DNA of 64,000 nt from Trichoplax adhaerens. Lineage: Eukaryota > Placozoa > Uniplacotomia > Trichoplacea > Trichoplacidae. Each line of letters begins with the position of its first letter. Within the stretch, counting starts at the first letter, position 1. The stretch spans positions 237,030 through 301,029 of the forward strand of contig NW_002060953.1 in assembly GCF_000150275.1 (NCBI RefSeq), given 5' to 3'. Made by a program: the position numbers and the translations under genes. Shown here piece after piece: positions 63,092-64,000 of the stretch. A model generated the notes under the pieces. That model made no database searches and had not been told where the DNA came from. It saw only the letters and a list, made by a program, of their open reading frames with translations.

Positions 63092-64000
63092 AGTGACACA
63101 AGGTGAAAGAAAGAAGCCCGCTACATAAGTATTAAGTATGCGTGCCCATTCAAAATCAATAGCACTTTCATATCGTCACACAATCAAAAATTAAATATGC
63201 TTTAAATGTTTTCGCACTAAAAGTACAGGTGTTGCACTTTCTTTGCATTCCAAAACGAAATTTAAAAAAATAGAATCATTTACATTCCGAACTATAATTA
63301 TCATATTATTTCTATTATTATTTACTTATAGTACCGTAACATATTTTTTAAAGGTTAAAGTAACTCATGACGAATTAAACAGTAAATAAAAACCTTTATT
63401 TATACTGGACAAAAGTTTACCCAATTTATGCTCTTTGAACTAATGTATCCCATCTGGTCAATATCGTTGACGAAAAGCGAAGTCATAGAAAAAACTGATA
63501 CAATAGTATATTATAGCTCTAGTAATGGTAGGTGGTGAGAATGATCACAGTAACTCAAAATCTATCAATTCCATAATCTAAAAATGACAGTACTAGTTAG
63601 ATTGACTTTAATAATATATTTATTCCATAATCATTGCATTCGATAAATTTTAAACTATATTTAGGCTAAATAAAATGAGACAATACTGTAGTACTGTACA
63701 ACTCAATGCTTCGTTACATTTGATAATGTACGGTAGCTACCGATTTTAAAGATAGATTCCAAAATACAATAAGAAAGCTCGCACCTTACAACTAGAAGAA
63801 TTGCATTAATGATAAAACTGAATAACAGACCGTACAAGGGATTATTCATACCTACAGCCATTGTAAATATATATATATATATAGCATTTACAATTTAATC
63901 TGCGACTAGTCCTATAGACACAATATCATAATAATGTTCTATAATTTTTCTATCTTTAATTAATGTCTGAATAATATTCTAAAATATTGAGATTCGATGA
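63092..64000. other. End of window, non-coding
   Basis: No exon supported. Contains the perfect AT-rich inverted repeat at 63860-63894. Confidence 0.35.
63860..63894. repeat. Hairpin with (AT)n core
   Basis: ATTGTAAAT at 63860-63868 and ATTTACAAT at 63886-63894 are perfect inverted copies around an alternating AT run. It could extrude as a cruciform or be the core of a small inverted-repeat element. Confidence 0.6.

Noticed and set aside
1-64000. tRNA, rRNA or CRISPR features
   Set aside because: No tRNA A/B-box pair with a foldable cloverleaf, no rRNA-like sequence and no regularly spaced short repeats were seen on either strand.

Overview
This is AT-rich (roughly 30% GC) nuclear DNA from an animal. 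Two genes are recognisable. The first is an ETS-domain transcription factor, a family known only from animals, split over four exons on the + strand with textbook splice sites. The second is a class A G-protein-coupled receptor on the - strand whose coding region is one exon. An early-branching animal fits best. A placozoan (Trichoplax-like) is my leading guess, from base composition, the intronless coding region of the receptor and frequent CGN arginine codons. That is inference; other AT-rich animals are not excluded.

Layout. 1-17 kb is gene-poor. It is framed by a 552-bp inverted repeat (family A, about 97% identical arms, 772-1323 and 16471-17021), and an older, diverged inverted repeat (family B, 7385-8065 and 13240-13930) is nested inside it. 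Further diverged copies lie at 27.78-28.22 kb (B), 50.25-50.83 kb (A), and at 19.18-19.62 and 49.56-50.08 kb (a third family, C). These look like pieces of mobile elements. No transposase can be read from them.

22.47-46.13 kb is the ETS gene: a first coding exon, a 447-nt linker exon, a 51-nt exon and the ETS-domain exon. The introns are 13.4, 5.9 and 3.4 kb and all are phase 1. Inside intron 1 lies one further exon-like segment (23979-24164) and a possible terminal partner. A sequence gap of about 100 N follows the ETS stop codon.

47.2-49.4 kb holds runs of coding-like but interrupted reading frame, directly upstream of the C and A repeat copies. This may be one decayed element. 53.7-54.9 kb is the receptor gene. 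It keeps the class A fold but has lost three activation motifs. The last 9 kb holds weak candidates only, the best being a two-exon - strand fragment near 62-63 kb with a loose EF-hand-like look. The two firm genes show no functional link; the transcription factor is nuclear and the receptor sits in the plasma membrane.
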